In this document: positions 58,309 to 64,000 of the stretch, piece by piece | Layout: every line of letters starts with the position of its first letter | Numbering within the stretch: the first letter of the stretch is position 1 | From: Prostheceraeus crozeri | Taxonomy: Eukaryota; Platyhelminthes; Polycladida; Euryleptidae | NCBI GenBank assembly: GCA_907163375.1 | Contig: CAJQUW010015386.1 | Location: 1-64,000 of the forward strand | Direction of reading: 5' to 3' | DNA length: 64,000 nt | The notes under the pieces: generated by a model | What the model saw: the letters and a program-made list of their open reading frames with translations, nothing else | Databases searched by the model: none | What the model was told of the DNA's origin: nothing | Translations under genes and position numbers: made by a program

Positions 58309-60089
58309 TTTTGTGAAATAAAAGCGAATGTACCAACATTGGAATGGAATCTTAAATAGGCAACCGTAAATAGTTACCAAATAAATCAGTAAGGCATGTA
58401 AAAAGCATTGTATTAGACAATTAGAAGTCAGATTTATGAGTAACAATGCTCCAGTGTGAGACTCTTTAAAACAAGAACTTGAGAGACTAAGGTCAATTAT
58501 CCAGTACAATAAACTGATGAACATCGACAAACAACGAACGTGGAAGTGAATGGCCTTCCATTGTTCCGAGAAACCGGGTTCACGGAAAACAATGTCCACT
58601 CTTTCACATACGTCAGAACCCATCTTTTTTCAGGGTTTCCTCCTATTCTTTCTGAATTTCTCCGAACTTCCTTTGTTGCCGATGGAGTTAGAAAGCGGGT
58701 TTGGGACAGGCACCACTGACGAAGCCTTAGATGAAAGCGAATATATTGGTCCTACATATCATCCATTTTGTGATGCAGCATTGGACTTTGCATGTGTTGT
58801 CGTATGAGAAAAACGTACGGTCATGCATGGTCGACCGTATTCGTCCCTACTCTTTATTGTTTTCGATTGTCATATTATGTCGTACTTCATTGGGACCAAG
58901 TGAATACGAATTTTCGCTTTAGAGTGCGGCGTTTCCTGTTTCCCGATTCTCATTCTTTTGGGGATTGAAGACACTATACACCAATTATTTCTATCTGTAA
59001 GAGTGGGCGACGACCCCGCATCAGGTGACCGACTTTTACCATTCTCTTTTTTCCTCTTTTTAGATGATAAAATTTCCTCAAATGAACTTGAGACTTGCTT
59101 CGATAGAGCATAGCAAACCTTTTCTTTTTCCCGCTCTTAAAAGATATATTCTCCATTTTGTTTTATTTGGATTCTGGCTGTTTGAGAGACATGTCCTCGA
59201 TCGTTTTAATTTCCGCCGTTTCCGTTTTCCCCGATCCTTTTTTTTATATCGTGAACTCTGTTTTTAATCTATCTGCCTGAAACTCGGTTTGACCAAACCG
59301 TCAACATTTTAAAACGTGGCGTTTCTTTCACACACATAGTTGGAATTTCTCCTTTGATATATTCGAATATATTGGTCCATCGGATTCTGTGCAGTACGAA
59401 GCTGTTTTGATCGCTAAGTACCCAGGTTTCAGTTTTCCCTCCTATAATTTTTTGGGATGTTGTAGCCAATTTTGCAAAACGTACGTAGGACTGTGCATCT
59501 TTGAATTTGTCCAGGACTCCACCTCAATGAATGGCGGAAGCGGCATATAATCAATTCCATGATAGAGCAAAAAGCTTCCATCTGTCAGCGACATGCTCCT
59601 CCATAGAACTCCGATCTGAAACATGTTTCCTAAAAGTCCTTTATGAAATTGTGTTTGCACTCTTGACCACACATGGAAATTGGTGCTTCAAAGAAATCAA
59701 ATTATTGTCATGGAAACGATAACCGAAATTCTCCGCCAGCTTTCATGACTTATTGAGGAAATCTTCGTAACGAAGTTTTTAGTCAAGTCATGTCGAAAAC
59801 ACCAAAACGTCAAGAAAAATGTCCAAAGAAAAGACAAACGAAAAAAATTCAAGAAACGTCAATGTCTTCTTTCTGCTCATATTAACCATACTGAGCTATC
59901 ACCTATTTTTTGCATGCTTTAGTTGACTGTGAGCATGCCTGTTTCCTCCAACCTATACTCTTTCAAAAATCCTGCCACTTTTTTTACGGATTTGTACGTC
60001 ACGTTACCCCAACTGGGCCTTGGATGCTTGACTGAAGTCAGTACGTGGTTTGGACGTGGTGTGCTTGTAAGGCCGGATGCCTCCTCCGA
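58307..60089. other. Unassigned sequence
   Basis: Several short ORFs (for example 58550-58807, which follows an acceptor-like TTTTTTCAG at 58625-58633) but none with a recognisable domain. Confidence 0.35.
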
Positions 60090-60155
60090 CTTCCAAGGAC
60101 ACTTCCCGTTCGAAGACCTCTTGACCATGAGATCGCTAAGCCAATACGCCAACCA
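60090..60155 (-). mobile_element. Possible SINE head
   Basis: On the minus strand TTGGCTTAGCGATC (A-box-like, 60131-60143) is followed by TCTTCGAACGGG (B-box-like, 60104-60115). The B box is imperfect, so this is tentative. Confidence 0.35.
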
Positions 60156-60541
60156 CTGTTAAACCTGCACGATAAAAAAAACAACAACTAGATGATAACA
60201 ATAGCTATATGATGCATTATTCAAAATTGATGTTTCGTCTTCATATGATAAATGAGCTTATGAATTGGGTAAAAAGGTATAAATTTCCAATTCCCACCGT
60301 GGACTTTCTTCAGTTGACAGCAGTGGTTGCTTCATGCACGAATTCGTGCATGGCACGAATGTTAGAAGTATCCACGAATCATGAAATTTTCAGATGAGGC
60401 ACGAATTTTATGTATGAGAATGCACGAATTCTTACCCAGTGAAATTCCTATTTTTTGCCAAGGGAAGTCCGCAAACTGGTTAGATACCTAAAATCATAGC
60501 AAATAGAATCATTTTTGCTAGCATGATATGCATATCGCTTG

Positions 60542-60757
60542 CTAACAACAAGAAATCAGCGTGCACTTCTGGTTGCTTGAATTCATAAAAAAGGTCTTCA
60601 TGACAGCACTGTGAATTTCGGGAGGATCTACCCCTGGAACTAATTTCTTGATCCGGCACGCTGTTAGCCTTGCCCATTCACTGATAAGCAATTCAATGAA
60701 ATGGTTTACTCGTGCTTGCAAAACATCTTTCTCTGTGGCACCAAGAGGATATTGCAC
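60542..60757 (-). CDS. Hypothetical exon, unrecognised
   Basis: A 71-codon frame with protein-like composition (VNHFIELLISEWARLTACRI, KKLVPGVDPPEIHSAVM). A possible acceptor (CTCAAG) precedes it at about 60757. No domain is known to me. It may be an exon of an upstream gene or chance. Confidence 0.25.
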   Translation of the reverse strand: MQYPLGATEKDVLQARVNHFIELLISEWARLTACRIKKLVPGVDPPEIHSAVMKTFFMNSSNQKCTLISCC

Positions 60758-60759
60758 TC

Positions 60760-63700
60760 TTGAGGTCTAGCTAGATTACACTGACTGAGCACAAAAGCGC
60801 CCATCAGATCACAACATAAATAATTCGATTTCTGGACGATGTTGCGGATTCTGGCATACACCAGTCTTGGTAAAATTGGTCAAATCCATTCTGTCCGAAA
60901 ACCACATAAACGCGGAAGTGAACGTTGTTTAGCAACCTGTATGTAGTCCCCACGAGGAAAAAGGGCATCCTTCCCCTTGTACTAAAGCTTATTGGTCACC
61001 GGTCTTCTTGAGGACAAACAACTGACGCGAGAACCATCGTACAATGAAAAGGTACCCGTGATAGTAAACAGCAATACTGCTCAACAAAAAAGCTGAAATG
61101 ACATTCTCGCCAAGTCAACTGCCGAGAAAACGAACAAAAAATATCGATTTGGATCAAAACCTGAGAATAATAAAGGGAAATCAAAGATAGGATGGAAGTC
61201 CCAACTGAGCACGTACGATTGTTAAAGATATTGCAGAAAAGTCAAAGAGAAAATAGAGCAAATTCATCGCGTTTATATTAAACAGAATCTCCTCATCAGA
61301 AAAAAAAGAAGGAACGGACGTGTTCACGAAGCGTTCGAAGAGGTAGGCCAGGAATTGGTGTCTCTGCCATGCAAAGATTCACAAAAAGGAAATTAAATTG
61401 TTGAACTCAGGCATAAATAAAGCATCAATGCTGTTTATCCGTAATCTAGTCTTGATGTGCATAAACTATTAATTGATCACTAAAGGCCACGCGAAATATT
61501 GCGGAACCAAGATATGTTAAGTCTCATGGATATTTCTGAGCCCACCTACAGTATAGACGGAGCATACGATACATAAGAAAGGGACAAATTAACACAATGG
61601 TACCTAAAAAGCCGGCAATTGTGACGAGGAATACCCGTTTTTCAAGGCATGAAGGAGAATCCAAGAAACAACATCCATTGCGAGATCTGTTATAGATAAT
61701 TGAAAATAAGTGCAGTATCGTTTTGAATGCCTACACCGGTTATTTGCAGCGCATCAATTCCTGTGATACCATATAAATGGTGATACGTTGCTTTCAACAT
61801 CAATAAGATTCACACGACTTCTCTATGTAATATATTTCCATTGAAAAGGGTTAGAACCTACATCACCGAAATGGCACAAAAAGCATTCATACAGGCGGGC
61901 TCGTGCATTCAGACCTCTGGAATTATATCAACTTTTTGTGCATTGATTGAGTGAATAATCAAAAGTAATTTTATGAAACAACACTGATTCGATCTGATGT
62001 TCAATTAATACTACTATTATCTAGTATACAGTTCATATTCGTAATAACGTCTATGCTGGATAAGTTATTGGTCAGTTAATGGATACATCAGAATACACCA
62101 TTTGTTTAGGGACTAGGATCCCCAAAATGGATCACATTGTTCATTCTAAGATTTCAACCCTCTGAAAGTAACATACATATGACTCAGCAATTTGCATCAA
62201 GCTGAAATTTTGCAATTTTGAGTGTATTAACTATTTCAAATCAATTAAAACATACACACCTCGGATTATTTTATAATACATTGGAGGGATGAGAAGACAT
62301 GAAATAGAAGCTTCTAAGTTTACTAAATTAAGTGATCCACGGCTAGCGATCACTGAAGCGATTCGTCGTGGTAAAGTTTCAACCAAAGCGTGCACATTTT
62401 TGAGTTTCTCCTTCCTCGATTCGTATTTTTTGGCAAACGAAAATGCGATTTCGCTGCGAGAAGAGAGTTCAATCTCTCAGTCTCTTTCCACACTGCCCCA
62501 TAAATCTCAATTTGGTTATGAATCGGAGATTGGTAAGAAGCTCATGACTATACAGCGACATTTTAGATAAACACCTAAAATGAAAGAGTTACCTAAATGC
62601 CAGATATTTTGAAAACACCTAGAATCACCTTACTATTGTCATTAAGACAAAAACTGGGCTTTTTGATGAACTCATCGCATTGAATCACATGAAAAACATT
62701 GAAAAGCGTGCAACGATTACGGGAAGAATCAAATATGAAACATTGAGTATGTTTCACTTGCCACATCTCTGGTGCATTTAAATACGACTGTTTTTTGATC
62801 TGTTTGACACATACAAAATTGTACAAATAATTGTCCTATATACATTTGAAACATATATATGCCGACTTAGTTGTTAATGTTTATCTGTGCGTTGCTATAG
62901 CTTGAAATAAAATCTTCCGAAAGGATTAAATTAAGGACTTACCTAGCATTGTCACTTCTTATTCTCTAATTCTTTTTTTAAATTGTAACGTAATGTTAAT
63001 CGCGGTATTGGTTTACAATTATTACCGAGGCAAAGCACTATTATGAAAATAAACAATAACATACCATTGCCATCAATGAATCAGATTTTTGATGGATTTT
63101 TGATTCAACTTAATATACAACCGAAATTTGTAAAATTATTCACCTATGAAATAACCTAAGATTGACAAAAATATTCAACCTAAAGGTCGTGTCTACTCAG
63201 TACATTGAGTTATGCATATCGAACAACTATTATGAGTTTTCGATCGTGATTATGAAGTCATTGTCCACTGAAGAACACTTTGAGGCACCTGGAAACCATT
63301 CAAGCATTTGTGGATCACTTTTGGATTTTTCCTCAAACAATTACGAATAGGGCGAAGTCTAATCTCGAATTTCTTGTTCAGCTCCTCGCAATTTCATAGA
63401 TTTGCGTGAAGTCACCAGTGCACTCTACTGTTTTGAGAACTCTTGAGCGGTGGACTGTTTATTCCTACACTTCGCAACTTGTCCGTTTGATTTAGAAGTA
63501 TGTCAGCCAGGATGGCTCGTATTTGTTTACGGTCCGCATCACGCGCTATACTGTCGAATAAGCTCCCTTAACAACGGAGTAGATGTCCAAATTCTTTTTA
63601 TTCCTAGATATCTAGCTCGAAATAATCCGATTTCAATAGGCAGGATAGTTCAAAGTTGTGATGAAGAACGAGTACAATACATTAACTACATATTAAAGTA

Positions 63701-64000
63701 ATCCGCCCATTGATGGAAATCATCCCACAGCACATAGAGAGAGTTACGATCCATATTGATGCTTGATAAGCAAACTCGCTGAGCCATGCTGTATACATGA
63801 TGTATGTACATGAGACTGTTTGTAAGTCAGATGGGTTAGAGTGTGGAGGTGGGTTTTGAGTCTCGAGAGGAGCAATGGGTGGGGAGAAGAGAGGCTAATA
63901 TGTTTGAATGGTATTAACGACGAAGATAGGTAGCAACTAGCATAGGAGGTCTACGAGAGTAATGTGGCTCAATGTACTTTAGTTTTAGGAAGCTCAATTA
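60760..64000. other. Unassigned sequence at the window end
   Basis: AT-rich with short ORFs (62289-62570, 63162-63350, 63450-63701) that show no domain. No terminal repeats or RNA genes were recognised. Confidence 0.35.

Noticed and set aside
58550-58807. Possible host exon after TTTTTTCAG
   Set aside because: No family recognised and no in-phase neighbour could be placed.

Overview
The window looks like non-bacterial, intron-rich animal DNA, most likely from a marine invertebrate. The evidence is a ciliary-type metazoan gene split by introns up to 29 kb, no operons, and a dense mix of piggyBac, hAT, Tc1/mariner, Harbinger-like, P-element, LINE, Penelope-like (PLE) and Ty3/gypsy copies. The frequent ATAGGCCTA-type words recall hemichordate or echinoderm genomes, but that is only an impression; the species cannot be fixed from this sequence.

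One host gene organises the window. It is a UPF0193/EVG1 (human C22orf23) homologue on the minus strand. Six coding exons can be placed: 55163-55070, 25952-25890, 18599-18497, 18243-18017, 17215-17115 and 14185-14102. They join in phase to 672 bp (223 residues plus stop). Almost everything between 14.1 and 55.2 kb is therefore intron, and the mobile elements there have accumulated inside a living gene.

Layout. 0-14 kb lies downstream of the gene: a piggyBac relic, hAT elements with perfect 8-bp target duplications (1803-3058, 7665-9533), a Tc1-like element with both termini (4454-6246), a SINE head, a CACTA-like element (9760-10789) nested in a larger 4.2-kb inverted-repeat element, and a GGGCCC-rich minisatellite. 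14-26 kb holds exons 2-6 with a Harbinger-like element, a hAT with a BED finger, a PLE relic flanked by inverted arms, two kinds of foldback hairpin and a Tc1-like element. 26-43 kb is a PLE hot spot: several different PLE endonuclease remnants, one of them split by a 2.8-kb P element that itself holds a LINE piece, then a five-unit PLE array (two units on the minus strand, three on the plus strand, 2,812-bp period, one intact 806-residue ORF). Every array unit ends in a sequence with a complete hammerhead-ribozyme core. 44-54 kb is a Ty3/gypsy fossil with LTRs, an odd 1-kb G-rich stretch and, downstream of pol, a TatD-family nuclease-like domain; its 3' LTR is split by a hAT-like element. 55-64 kb, upstream of the gene, is mostly unassigned, with one coding relic of an invertebrate multicopy family.

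The most interesting signals are the PLE array with its hammerheads, a set of decayed hammerhead-like sites elsewhere that all keep a short palindromic stem III, the TatD-like domain inside a gypsy element, and the P element with complete ends.
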